Assembly (NCBI RefSeq): GCF_016642265.1
Contig: NZ_MRXX01000007.1
Location: 1-42,150, forward strand
Length of the DNA: 42,150 nucleotides
Direction of reading: 5' to 3'
Source: Streptococcus lactarius
Lineage (GTDB): Bacteria > Bacillota > Bacilli > Lactobacillales > Streptococcaceae
Shown piece after piece: positions 24,706-33,239 of this stretch. Position 1 is the stretch's first letter; every line of letters begins with the position of its first letter. The translations under genes were made by a program, and so were the position numbers. The notes under the pieces are model-generated. The model ran no database searches, was not told where the DNA came from, and worked only from the letters and a program-made list of their open reading frames with translations.

Positions 24706-27700
24706 TTATTTTTTCTTTTTCTTCAAAATATAAGCAGCGATACTTGCCAAGACAAAGGCTAAGACAAGACTAATGATAGAGATAGTCGTACCCGTATTTG
24801 GTAAGAATCCTAAGATTTTGCCTGGTTTCTTCGGCTCTGGTTGGCTTGGTTTTTTCGGTTCAGGTTGGCCTGGTTTCTTCGGTTCAGATGAACTTGGTGG
24901 AGTTGGTTGTTTTGGAGTTTCTTTTGGAACATGTTTATTGGTAATCACCACATTTCCTTTTTCATCCTCAACTTTACTTGCTTCATAACCTTTTGGAACA
25001 TCGATTTCTTTAACTGTATAGTTAATGACTTGGCCGGCTTTCTTCTCATCTAAGTCTGAGAAGGTATGGGTCCATTTATTGTCTGCTGACAATTCAACCG
25101 CTTGACCAACTTTTTCATCCCCAGCATACAATTGAACCTTAATCGTTTTTGGACGGAGGCCATCTTGGTTATTGGCATCTTCCCAGTTTTTGGTAACGGT
25201 GAGGCTTGTCTTACCAGGTTTGTAGCTATTGGTGATCGTCGTTCCATCAATCTTAGTGGTGTAATTATCCACTTTGTCCTCAGTCACTGTGTAGACAACT
25301 TTTTGACCATCTTTGTAGACTGGTAGGTCTGTGAAGGTATGCGTCCATTCATTTCCTTGACCAGCAAGATCGATTGCTTGCACTTCTTTTCCATTGGCTA
25401 AGAGGTGAACCTTGATAGTTGTAGGTCGAAGACCGTCTTGGTTATCGGCATCATCCCAGACTTTTTTGACGGTAACGGTCGTTGTCTCAGGAGTGCGTTT
25501 GTTGGTGATGGTTGCTTTTCCATCAGTGAAGCTGGCTTCTTCTGTATCAACCGTATAATGAGTTGGTACTTTCACTTCTTTGACCGTATAGGTATTGAGC
25601 TTGCCATTGCTGTCTTTATCCGGAAGGTTTGTAAAGTGGGCTTTCCAGTCTGTTGCAGCAGAGACAGCGACTGGTTTTCCTTGCGCTTTTCCATTTTTGT
25701 AGAGTTGGAATTCGACACTTTCTGGGCGAAGCCCTTCTTGGTTGTCTTGGTCATCCCAAACTTTTGAAGCTTCAAGATCGATATACTTGATATCTGCTTC
25801 ATTCGCGATTTCTAGAGGAAGAGCTTTTGAGCCGACAGCTTTTCCATCCACCGTGACGTGGTAGATTTGCTTGTCTGCATCATAGGCCACAACCACTGCA
25901 TGTTCTGTTGCATCCAACTTGTAATTTGCAGGTGCTTGTGTTTCTTTGAGCGTATAGGTTCCTTCTGTCAAGGTACTAAATGAAAGTTCCCCGTTTTTAT
26001 CAGAAGTAGCCGTCGCAACAATTGCACCATTCGCATCTGTCAAGGTGAATGTAGCACCTTGAAGGGCTTTTTTCGGATCGTCTTTATCGACTTTCTTGAC
26101 TTGGAAAGCTGCTGAGAAGATTTGTGCTGTTACGGTATTTGACTCACGGTTTCCTTGGTGGCCTTTGGCCTTGTATCCAAATTGGTTATGGGCTTGAACT
26201 ACACCTGAACGTCCACCGTTGTCTTCATTATCTTTGGTACGTTTTTGCATCAAGTCTTTGACGTCTTTTGTCAACTCAGTTGGGTTGACGACTGGAACAC
26301 CAAAGTTTGCTTCGCTACGTGCTGGGATCGTCGTGCCTTTATTAGCCACAAACTTGATACCCGTCACTTGGCTGTAATCTGCCACAGCTGTCATCCAGAT
26401 ATCTCTATCTGCAGCCTGCTCCATAGTGTCACTTGTGACGCTAGGGTCTTTCGTGTAGTAGACTGTCCAGCCTTCAGGGGCAGATACAGGTCCACGGAGG
26501 CTAACCGTATATTCAGTCAAACGATTTGAACCATCCAGAGTATTGACATCATGTACTTTTGGTAGGGCATCGTAAACAATTCCGTCTTCGACTGGCTTGT
26601 CTGTATTGTTTTTAATGGTGATCTTATAGTTAAAGGTTTCACCAGGTTTGAAGGTACGAGTAACAGTAGATGCATCGGATAGATCATCATTTTTTGCGAT
26701 GTATTTGCGGGCATAGATCCCTTCTGCTGCGACAATCGTATAATTTGATTGAGCATAAGGAATCTTATCGGTTGTTGATCCATTCCCGTTTAAGTCATAG
26801 ACATCTTCGGTAACTCGATCAGGGTTAGCATTTTCAAGATCGTGGATCCCGTTTCCTGCTACATAAAGCTTGTTGGTAAAGGTCCCACCGTCGTCTTTCC
26901 CTTTTAATTTTGCATAGATAAATGGTAGACGAACTTGGCTATTATTTTCAAGAGAAGCTTTAATAAACTTTTTCTGATCCAAATGCATCACAATAGCCGT
27001 GCGACCAGAGTTGTGATAGTTTTCAATGACATCATAGCTCTTGAAGGAGTTCATACCTCTATCGCCAGAGGAAAGGTATCTATCAAGATCTTTAAAATCG
27101 ACATCCAAAGTATTGGGATCATAAAGATCGATCACCCGAAGATCCCCATAATTCTTATCAGGATCAAGGATAACTCTTGTTGCTACCAGACCGAAACGAA
27201 TTGTCTTCCCATCTGTGTATTGGACATCGTTATAATCGGTCGTTTTTGAAATTTCAAAGCTTTCCTTCATAGGGATCAGGTTGAAAGTCCAATCCGCCGA
27301 CTGATCTTTGGCAACATTTGACTGTGTTTTATAGGTCACACGTCCTGTGTTCTTGTAGACATTTTTGGTCGCATCAGCTTCATCGTAACGAGTTTTTTCT
27401 GGATCCTTAAAGCTTGTATAGCTATTGAGGCGAATTCCTTGACCAGATGGAAGGACAAAATCATCCTTCATTTCCATCCGCCAGCCTACAACCGTTCCAT
27501 ACTTGGTCAAATCAATTTGACCGTTTCCATCTTTATCTGCTTCTGACTGAATTTCTTTCGTACTACCATCTTCCATGGTCAGGATGATTCGTTTGACAAT
27601 GGTATGGATTTGCTTCCCAATACCATAGCCTCCTTCCAGCAGACGTGTATAATCGATCTTGGTAAACTTCAAGCGAGGGTCCACAGTCTCATCGTAAAAA

Positions 27701-28956
27701 ACGAAATTCTTCTGCGGTGCAACGGTATTGTTGGCATAACTTAAGATCCATTTATAATTAGCAGACTTGTATTCCGTTGCGTCATAAACATCCCCATCCG
27801 CCCGTTTAGCAAAGCTTCCAGCACCTTCAAGGTCACGTGAAGTCAAACGGAAAATAAGGGAATCTTCCGCTGTAATATCGGGTTCTCCCGCTCCACGGTT
27901 GGCAGGAATTCCTACGATGCTACCAGTATTGGTCAAATCCTTGCTAAGAACGTCCTTGAGGGTTTGGTCTTTTTCTAAGACCAAATCAGGGAATTTCAAG
28001 TAGAGGTAACTTGTATCCTTGATTTTGGTCATAAATTCTTGGTGATAAGCTGCTGGATTGTCATTTGCATCCGCCTTGAAAGTCTTCGTAACGGTACCAT
28101 CCCCATTGTCTACCCAGCCTTCAGACTTGCTTGTATCAAGAACAGCTGTACGAGTCTTCCCGCTCTTATCTGTATAGGTTGGCAACTTATCAGTGATCGT
28201 CGCTGATTCTAACTGACGGTATTGACCACCGTATTGACCACGCATTCCGTCCAATTGGAAGGCAAATGGAACAGAAGATGGTGTCTCAATATAGTTCTTT
28301 CCATCCGCACCTTTGACAATCCCTGGCATTGCTTCCGCATAGTCCTTAGACATGGCTTCGTTCAAGTTTTGGTTGATGTACTTGGTGAAACGATAGTCGT
28401 TGTACTTAGGCTTCCAAATGATATCATTGAGCGCTGTTTCTTGCCCATTGATGTTCAAGGTTCCTGTGATATCTAGCGAGTAATTCGTCGGTGGATACCC
28501 AATTGTAAACTTCCCGATAAAGGGCAAGGTCAACACTTCTGATTTTTGGTAATTTTTAAAGCGAAGGGTGACTAGATAGTCATCACCAACTTTTGTGACC
28601 GTTGGTTGATCATGCTCTGAGGCACTATTAAAGTCTGGAATACTGACTTCTCTTAGGTACTTACCTGGCACCTTCAAGTTAATAGTGACATCGTTAATGT
28701 CGGTTGTCAAATTTTTTGGGGTAATCTGGATATAGCCAGACATGGTATCCCCTGTAAAATAGGACATGCCACCTGGATGGTCTTGTTTATCCCCGTACAA
28801 GAGGGTAACATCCAAGGCTCCATTATCTCCAACTGCTAGCTGGTTGGCAAAGGCAGTTACAGCCCCTTGACCAATCTGGCCTAGCATCATAAGAATCGTT
28901 AAAATGGCAAAACCTTTTTTCAAAAAGTTTTTCCATAATAAACTGATCTTCTTCAT
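24706..28956 (-). CDS. LPxTG-anchored adhesin with SpaA/CnaB domains
   Basis: A 1416-residue surface protein. The signal peptide is at 1 to about 37 (basic start, GFAILTILMMLGQIGQ, cut near TAFA). A large unassigned N-terminal region (about 40-940) appears to hold several beta-rich blocks. A SpaA-like domain (about 945-1045) has FQVKKVDKDDPKKALQGATF and an E-box YTLKETQAP. Three CnaB B-repeats (about 1055-1335) each open with K-W-D/E-D-x-(D/N)-NQ-(E/D)-GLRP and end in YTVKE or YTVTE; the Lys and Glu predict isopeptide bonds. A Pro/Lys spacer (EPKKPGQP, EPKKPSQP) follows, then LPNTG at 1385-1389, a membrane helix and KKKKK. Sortase A would anchor it to the wall. It is monocistronic and sits between two copies of the 175-nt repeat. 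Confidence 0.93.
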   Translation of the reverse strand: MKKISLLWKNFLKKGFAILTILMMLGQIGQGAVTAFANQLAVGDNGALDVTLLYGDKQDHPGGMSYFTGDTMSGYIQITPKNLTTDINDVTINLKVPGKYLREVSIPDFNSASEHDQPTVTKVGDDYLVTLRFKNYQKSEVLTLPFIGKFTIGYPPTNYSLDITGTLNINGQETALNDIIWKPKYNDYRFTKYINQNLNEAMSKDYAEAMPGIVKGADGKNYIETPSSVPFAFQLDGMRGQYGGQYRQLESATITDKLPTYTDKSGKTRTAVLDTSKSEGWVDNGDGTVTKTFKADANDNPAAYHQEFMTKIKDTSYLYLKFPDLVLEKDQTLKDVLSKDLTNTGSIVGIPANRGAGEPDITAEDSLIFRLTSRDLEGAGSFAKRADGDVYDATEYKSANYKWILSYANNTVAPQKNFVFYDETVDPRLKFTKIDYTRLLEGGYGIGKQIHTIVKRIILTMEDGSTKEIQSEADKDGNGQIDLTKYGTVVGWRMEMKDDFVLPSGQGIRLNSYTSFKDPEKTRYDEADATKNVYKNTGRVTYKTQSNVAKDQSADWTFNLIPMKESFEISKTTDYNDVQYTDGKTIRFGLVATRVILDPDKNYGDLRVIDLYDPNTLDVDFKDLDRYLSSGDRGMNSFKSYDVIENYHNSGRTAIVMHLDQKKFIKASLENNSQVRLPFIYAKLKGKDDGGTFTNKLYVAGNGIHDLENANPDRVTEDVYDLNGNGSTTDKIPYAQSNYTIVAAEGIYARKYIAKNDDLSDASTVTRTFKPGETFNYKITIKNNTDKPVEDGIVYDALPKVHDVNTLDGSNRLTEYTVSLRGPVSAPEGWTVYYTKDPSVTSDTMEQAADRDIWMTAVADYSQVTGIKFVANKGTTIPARSEANFGVPVVNPTELTKDVKDLMQKRTKDNEDNGGRSGVVQAHNQFGYKAKGHQGNRESNTVTAQIFSAAFQVKKVDKDDPKKALQGATFTLTDANGAIVATATSDKNGELSFSTLTEGTYTLKETQAPANYKLDATEHAVVVAYDADKQIYHVTVDGKAVGSKALPLEIANEADIKYIDLEASKVWDDQDNQEGLRPESVEFQLYKNGKAQGKPVAVSAATDWKAHFTNLPDKDSNGKLNTYTVKEVKVPTHYTVDTEEASFTDGKATITNKRTPETTTVTVKKVWDDADNQDGLRPTTIKVHLLANGKEVQAIDLAGQGNEWTHTFTDLPVYKDGQKVVYTVTEDKVDNYTTKIDGTTITNSYKPGKTSLTVTKNWEDANNQDGLRPKTIKVQLYAGDEKVGQAVELSADNKWTHTFSDLDEKKAGQVINYTVKEIDVPKGYEASKVEDEKGNVVITNKHVPKETPKQPTPPSSSEPKKPGQPEPKKPSQPEPKKPGKILGFLPNTGTTISIISLVLAFVLASIAAYILKKKKK

Positions 28957-29406
28957 TATTTATCTCCTTTTGTTGTTATCCGCCTACTTCATTCAGCTTT
29001 CTTATCTATTTTATCATAGGTTTTTTCTTTAAAATAATTTTTTTGAAATACAATTGTAACATGTTTGTAATATAGACACTTTTTCCATAAATGTCTATAT
29101 TACAAGTTGCTATTCGACCTGATTTCCCCTCCTTGCTATTCAAGGGCAAGAAAATAAAACAGTGATAACCTGGTAAAATAAAGATGATACAAGTGACATA
29201 GAAGGACTCCTTGTAAAGGAAATAGATCGGACAACTTCCTCCTTTCAAGCTACCTTTCCAGCCTTATTTTTGGTATACTGAATACATAATGCAACCTTCA
29301 GCTGAGTTACTCAAGCACGAGCTTACATAGCCTCCTTACAAATTCCATCAAAAACGGAGGGTCCCTAAAAGGGGTGCTCTCTCAATTTTCAAAGAAAGGA
29401 TTCCTA
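28957..29406. other. 450-nt intergenic region upstream of the adhesin and the hydrolase
   Basis: It holds both divergent promoters. For the adhesin (minus strand) there is a probable -10 TAAAAT in CCTATGATAAAATAG near 29013-29020. For the hydrolase (plus strand) there is TATACT at 29275-29280, giving a leader of about 120 nt rich in GGG/CCC blocks (acggagggtccctaaaaggg). A perfect 14-bp inverted repeat is at 29065-29105. A minus-strand open frame at 29006-29248 runs through these signals and does not look coding. Confidence 0.55.
29065..29105. repeat. Perfect 14-bp inverted repeat upstream of the adhesin gene
   Basis: TTGTAATATAGACA (29065-29078) and TGTCTATATTACAA (29092-29105) have a 13-nt gap. 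There is no T-tail on either side long enough for a terminator. It is about 110-150 nt before the adhesin start codon, upstream of the putative -10, so it is a candidate operator for a dimeric regulator or an RNA hairpin of a longer leader. Confidence 0.7.
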
Positions 29407-30021
29407 ATGAAACTGATTTTTTTACATGGACTAGGGCAGGATGTCCTCTCTTGGCAAGGCGTTCAATTTGCTCTGTCACCCCTGCACTCAAAAACCTTTG
29501 ATATATTCTCTCATCCAACTGAAAGCTACCAGGAGGTCAAAGAAAGGCTAATGGAGCGCCTCCAGCAGGAGAGCGAACCTTTTATTTTGGTCGGTCTCTC
29601 TCTCGGTGGCGTTCTCGCCCTTGATCTTTCTAAACAAGACTTTCCGCAGCTCAAGGGTTTGGTACTTGCAGGGACACAATACAAACTCAACACCAACCCC
29701 CTCTATCGGCTCCAAATCCTCCTTTTTCGTCTCCTTCCCAAGCATTTCTTTGAAAAACAAGATGCCGATAAGCGCCAGATGCTCCAAATCCTAACGGAAC
29801 TAAAGGGACTGAATCTAACTGCTGTTGCTAAGTCTTGTTCTCTTCCTACCCTAGTCGTTTGTGGAAGTAGGGACTGGGCCAATCGGACCTCTTCTAAAAA
29901 GTTGACCAAGCTCCTGCCTAAGGGCCACTATCAAGAAATCGCAGACGGAGGCCATCTACTCAATACCGAAAAACCCTATGAACTCGCGCAAGTCATTAAG
30001 GAGTTTGTTGCTGGGTTTTAA
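29407..30021 (+). CDS. Alpha/beta hydrolase
   Basis: A 204-residue soluble hydrolase. The oxyanion region is FLHGLGQD and the nucleophile S65 is in VGLSLGG. The acid is probably the Asp of VVCGSRDW (about 147) and the base the His of DGGHLLNTEKP (about 177), so the triad is complete. The frame is open 11 codons further up, but the ATG at 29407 has AAAGAAAGGATTCCT before it and starts the first strand (MKLIFLHG). Substrate unknown: small esters or thioesters are usual for this type. It stands alone, followed immediately by repeat R3. Confidence 0.88.
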   Translation: MKLIFLHGLGQDVLSWQGVQFALSPLHSKTFDIFSHPTESYQEVKERLMERLQQESEPFILVGLSLGGVLALDLSKQDFPQLKGLVLAGTQYKLNTNPLYRLQILLFRLLPKHFFEKQDADKRQMLQILTELKGLNLTAVAKSCSLPTLVVCGSRDWANRTSSKKLTKLLPKGHYQEIADGGHLLNTEKPYELAQVIKEFVAGF

Positions 30022-30027
30022 AATGAA

Positions 30028-30202
30028 GAGGCTGGGACAAAAGTCCTAGCCTCTCAATTATCTTTGGATTGTCGAGCAAGACGCAGTGGTTGAGTGGGCT
30101 CTACTACGCTGATTTCATCAGCTTTTACAGCCCTACTCAACTGTGCGGAGGTGGGACGACGAAATCGAATTCTAACGAATTACCGATTTCTGTCCCACTC
30201 TC
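30028..30202 (+). repeat. Complete 175-nt multi-hairpin repeat (R3)
   Basis: Same orientation and length as 24513-24687 and nearly identical, including the central segment from GCAAGACGCAGTGG to CGAATTCTAACGAAT. It begins 6 nt after the hydrolase stop codon, and its first hairpin probably terminates that gene. With R2 it forms a 5.5-kb direct-repeat bracket around the adhesin and hydrolase. Confidence 0.9.
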
Positions 30203-30306
30203 TTTTTTTAGAAATATTTGAGAATTGCTTGATAGTTATTTGAAAAGCAAGCTGTATACTAAGAGTGTAAAGAAAACAACAAGTCATTTGGACGAAGGAG
30301 AAAACC

Positions 30307-31215
30307 ATGGAAAAAGTATTAGAAATTTCCCATTTGAGTAAAAAATTTGGTCATCAATATGCCTTAAATGATGTGAATCTCACCATTCGCAAAGGCGACG
30401 TCTATGGCCTGATCGGTAAAAATGGCGCAGGGAAAACCACCCTCATCAAGGTCATCACCCAGCTAATTCAAGAAACTGACGGAAGCGTCTCTCTCTTTTC
30501 TTCTACAAATCGTTCCCAGTGGACACAAGCCCTGAAACGAGTCGGATCCGTCATTGAGAGTCCTGTAGCTCACAAGCATATGACCGCCTATCAAAACCTG
30601 GTCTACTATTGCAAGGCTCGCCATATTCCCAACCCCGACCAGGTCATCAAAGAAACCCTGAACTATGTGGGCCTGAACAATACTGGTAATAAGAAATTCC
30701 GTGATTTTTCACTGGGGATGAAACAACGGTTGGGAATTGCCATCGCGCTCATTGCCAAACCCGACTTCCTCATTCTAGATGAACCCATCAATGGTCTCGA
30801 TCCAGTCGGAATCAAGGAATTACGTCAGATGATCAAGCGCCTCAATGATGAACTCGGCATGACCATCCTCATTTCCAGTCACATCCTGTCCGAACTTTAT
30901 CTGGTTGCCAACCGCTTTGGCATTGTCGACCAAGGACGCCTAATCAAAGAAATTAGCAAGGCTGAATTCGAGGAGCAAGGTGAAGACTACATCATCCTCA
31001 AGACCAGCCAGCTAGCCCTTGCGAGTCAACTGATTCAAGATCAACTCCATCACCGTATCAAGGTCATCGATAAGGATGGAGAAATCCATATCTTTGGACA
31101 GACTCACGATATTAAAGTCATTGTCAAAGCCATCGTTCAAGCGGATATTGACGTGGACGAAATCTACTATGCCCGCCAAGATCTGGAAAAATTCTTTACG
31201 GACTTGGTAGACTAG
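30307..31215 (+). CDS. ABC transporter ATP-binding protein (BcrA/lantibiotic-immunity type)
   Basis: A 302-residue ATPase. Walker A is GLIGKNGAGKTTL (35-47), the signature FSLGMKQRLGIAIAL (about 136-150), and Walker B FLILDEPINGLDP; the switch is SSHILSEL. The C-terminal 80 residues are the variable domain of BcrA-like proteins that pump out peptide antibiotics such as bacitracin or lantibiotics. The promoter has TATACT at about 30254-30259, and GAAGGAGAAAACC precedes the ATG. The partner permease follows 54 nt later. Immunity to an antimicrobial peptide is the usual role; the peptide is unknown. Confidence 0.9.
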   Translation: MEKVLEISHLSKKFGHQYALNDVNLTIRKGDVYGLIGKNGAGKTTLIKVITQLIQETDGSVSLFSSTNRSQWTQALKRVGSVIESPVAHKHMTAYQNLVYYCKARHIPNPDQVIKETLNYVGLNNTGNKKFRDFSLGMKQRLGIAIALIAKPDFLILDEPINGLDPVGIKELRQMIKRLNDELGMTILISSHILSELYLVANRFGIVDQGRLIKEISKAEFEEQGEDYIILKTSQLALASQLIQDQLHHRIKVIDKDGEIHIFGQTHDIKVIVKAIVQADIDVDEIYYARQDLEKFFTDLVD

Positions 31216-31269
31216 TCAACCCACCGTCTTGTATTACTTATCCCACCCATTTCATTTAGGAGATTTATC

Positions 31270-32022
31270 ATGTTGCATACCATTCAAGCAGATTTTTATA
31301 GACTTTTTCGCTCCAAAGGCTTTTGGATTACAGAAGCCATTCTCGTTCTCAATATCCTATCTGGAGTCATCTTTGGAGCTAGCGGACACGTCGGTGTCAA
31401 TACGGAATCCAAATTACCCCAAGCGACAGAAGTTTGGACGGGCTTTAAAGCCTTGACCAACTACTCCTCCAGCATCAGTGTGACGATTCTCTTTACCATT
31501 ATTGTCACCACCTTGGTCCTGGGAACAGACTTAACACAAAACTTATACAAGAATAGTCTGGCCTATGGCGTTTCTCGTGCCAGCTACTACTTTGCCAAAA
31601 GTGCCGTTGTTCTGACCATTGCTCTTTTCCAATTTCTTGTTTCTTATGGTCTCGTTTTCTTGATTGCGACCCTCTACAATGGACTTGGTACCATGCCTGA
31701 ACACTTCTTCGCTCATTTTGGATTGACCCTTCTGATTCAGCTACTCTCCACCTTGGCTTGGGTCAGCATTATTTCCTTCCTCCTTTACGCCAGCCAATCC
31801 ATCACCTTGGCCTTCGTTGGCTACTTCGTTGGAAATATCTTCTTAAGCCTTCCTGCGCTTTTCTTTAAAGACATCGACATTCTCCACTATCTAAACTTGG
31901 AATTCCAATATTCCATGGTCCAAAGTACGACAGCAACCAACAATACCCTCTCTATCGCCCTTGGCTTCATCCTTGTTTTCGGCTTCCTAGGACTCGCTAC
32001 CTTTAAACACAAAGATTTATAA
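31270..32022 (+). CDS. ABC-2-type permease, partner of the BcrA-like ATPase
   Basis: A 250-residue membrane protein with six hydrophobic segments in the ABC-2 layout: GFWITEAILVLNILSGVIFG, then a small extracellular loop, SVTILFTIIVTTLVLGTDL, YYFAKSAVVLTIALFQFLVSYGLVFLIATL, LTLLIQLLSTLAWVSIISFLLY, LAFVGYFVGNIFLSLPALFF and LSIALGFILVFGFLGLATF. The conserved 'NLYKNSLAYGVSRASYY' coupling stretch is typical of BcrB/lantibiotic permeases. It lies after the ATPase gene with an AGGAG site and is closed by the terminator at 32027-32051. The convergent two-component system next door could sense the same peptide. Confidence 0.85.
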   Translation: MLHTIQADFYRLFRSKGFWITEAILVLNILSGVIFGASGHVGVNTESKLPQATEVWTGFKALTNYSSSISVTILFTIIVTTLVLGTDLTQNLYKNSLAYGVSRASYYFAKSAVVLTIALFQFLVSYGLVFLIATLYNGLGTMPEHFFAHFGLTLLIQLLSTLAWVSIISFLLYASQSITLAFVGYFVGNIFLSLPALFFKDIDILHYLNLEFQYSMVQSTTATNNTLSIALGFILVFGFLGLATFKHKDL

Positions 32023-32026
32023 GAAA

Positions 32027-32051
32027 AAGGCTTGACGATTGGTCAGGCCTT
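32027..32051 (+). terminator. Terminator of the BcrA-like ABC operon
   Basis: AAGGCTTGAC (32027-32036) pairs with GTCAGGCCTT (32042-32051) with one wobble, 4 nt after the permease stop. A short AT-rich tail (ATATTG) follows and AAAAA precedes it. Confidence 0.65.
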
Positions 32052-32075
32052 ATATTGAAGACAAAGTAATTTTAG

Positions 32076-32261
32076 AAACTTTCCATAGGTGAGTACGGAC
32101 GTCAGCGAACTTCAAAGAAGTTCCATGACTTAGTTTTGAGTCTCTTCTCTCTTTAATTTCTGAGCTCAGGCTAAAACAGTTCCCCGAACTGTTTTACTCT
32201 CAAAACTCCCGAGTGCCTGAAACTATTGTGTTTCAGGCACTTTTCTCACAGCGGAAAGTTT
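32076..32261. repeat. 186-nt multi-hairpin intergenic element with terminal inverted repeats
   Basis: It is bounded by AAACTTTCC (32076-32084) and GGAAAGTTT (32253-32261). Inside are three perfect hairpins: GAACTTC-AAA-GAAGTTC (32107-32123), AAAACAGTTC-CCC-GAACTGTTTT (32173-32195) and GTGCCTGAAAC-6 nt-GTTTCAGGCAC (32213-32240). A longer-range pair, AGTTTTGAGT with ACTCTCAAAACT, encloses the middle. No coding potential is visible. It lies between convergent genes, so it may terminate both, or it may be a mobile MITE-like repeat. No second copy is in this window. 32262-32351 is AT-rich with nothing evident. Confidence 0.65.
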
Positions 32262-32351
32262 TAAATTTTCTTAAATGACTATAAATAAAAATCTTTTTTT
32301 TGAAAAGTATCTAGCTGTTTTAATGTAAAATAATATTTTGTCTACATCTGC

Positions 32352-33239
32352 TCAAACCTTTTTTCTTAGTGTAATGGTCAAGATAAACCAATCTGCCTCC
32401 GTCGCCAGTTGCAAGTCTCCCCCTAAGATCTCTACAAAATTTTGAATGATGTAGAGCCCCAAGCCAGAAGACTCTTCTGTATCCGACAGATTTTCAGAGT
32501 AGAATCGACTAGCCAGTTGGTCTAAGTGCTGGATCGGTTGTTGCACAATATTGCGCAGCTCGACCCGAATCTTCTCCTCATCAGAAGTCAGGATCAACCG
32601 CGCCTGATCCTTTCCATGCTTGAGAACATTGCTGAGCATATTTTGCAAGAGGCGCCCCCAAAGCTCCGGATCGGTAGCATAATGAAGGTGCTCCTCTATC
32701 TCCACTTCTAAGGCAATCCCCGCCTCAGACAAGCTATCGTAATACTGGAACAACTGCTGGGTTAGCACTTGGCTGAGATTAATGTCTGAAATCCGAGGCT
32801 GGATGGCTCCCTCCATCAAGCGTCTGTACTCCAAGAGAGATTCCAAGCGTTTTGAGACAACTTGAAGATTGGAAGCAATTTTCTTCAGTTTTTCCTCTTC
32901 TTGCGTCCCGCTCTTGATAATTTGTTGGGTATACCCCGACGCAATGGTCAAAGGCGTCCGAATATCGTGAGCAATATTACTGATGGCCATATCTAAAGTT
33001 TTCTTCTCTTGAAAGGCAATCCGATTGGTCCGTTCGATCTGTTCAAAGAGATCACTGATCTGCTTGGTCAAGGCGACCAATTCTTTTTTTGAGACCTGAG
33101 ATGTCAACCGTACCCCACTCCCATTTTGGAGCTTCTTTTGGATTTGCTCCTGCAAATCCTCTAAGGAAGAAAGTAAGCGAACATAGCCCAGTCCCAAGAG
33201 AAGGACAAGGACGACTAGAACTAGAACCAATCCCCACAT
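32352..33239 (-). CDS. Sensor histidine kinase, short-input type
   Basis: A 295-residue kinase with a single N-terminal membrane helix (3-22), no extracellular domain, and a coiled linker. The phospho-accepting H91 is in NIAHDIRTPLT. The N box is LLQNMLSNVLKHG (about 197-209) and the G box SSGLGLYIIQNFV (about 257-269). Kinases with almost no sensor domain often work with an ABC transporter as the real sensor of antimicrobial peptides; the BcrA-like pair converges on it here. Its ATG overlaps the regulator's stop (TAATG), so translation is coupled. Confidence 0.9.
   Translation of the reverse strand: MWGLVLVLVVLVLLLGLGYVRLLSSLEDLQEQIQKKLQNGSGVRLTSQVSKKELVALTKQISDLFEQIERTNRIAFQEKKTLDMAISNIAHDIRTPLTIASGYTQQIIKSGTQEEEKLKKIASNLQVVSKRLESLLEYRRLMEGAIQPRISDINLSQVLTQQLFQYYDSLSEAGIALEVEIEEHLHYATDPELWGRLLQNMLSNVLKHGKDQARLILTSDEEKIRVELRNIVQQPIQHLDQLASRFYSENLSDTEESSGLGLYIIQNFVEILGGDLQLATEADWFILTITLRKKV

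Noticed and set aside
29006..29248. 80-codon minus-strand open frame upstream of the adhesin
   Set aside because: It runs through the promoter and the inverted repeat, has biased odd composition and no ribosome site.
29285..29406. T-box or riboswitch in the hydrolase leader
   Set aside because: There are G-rich and C-rich blocks, but no T-box core sequence, no specifier stem and no terminator alternative that I can recognise.
24513..30202. CRISPR array or composite transposon formed by the repeats
   Set aside because: Copies are far apart, 175 nt long, without spacers, and no Cas or transposase gene is present.
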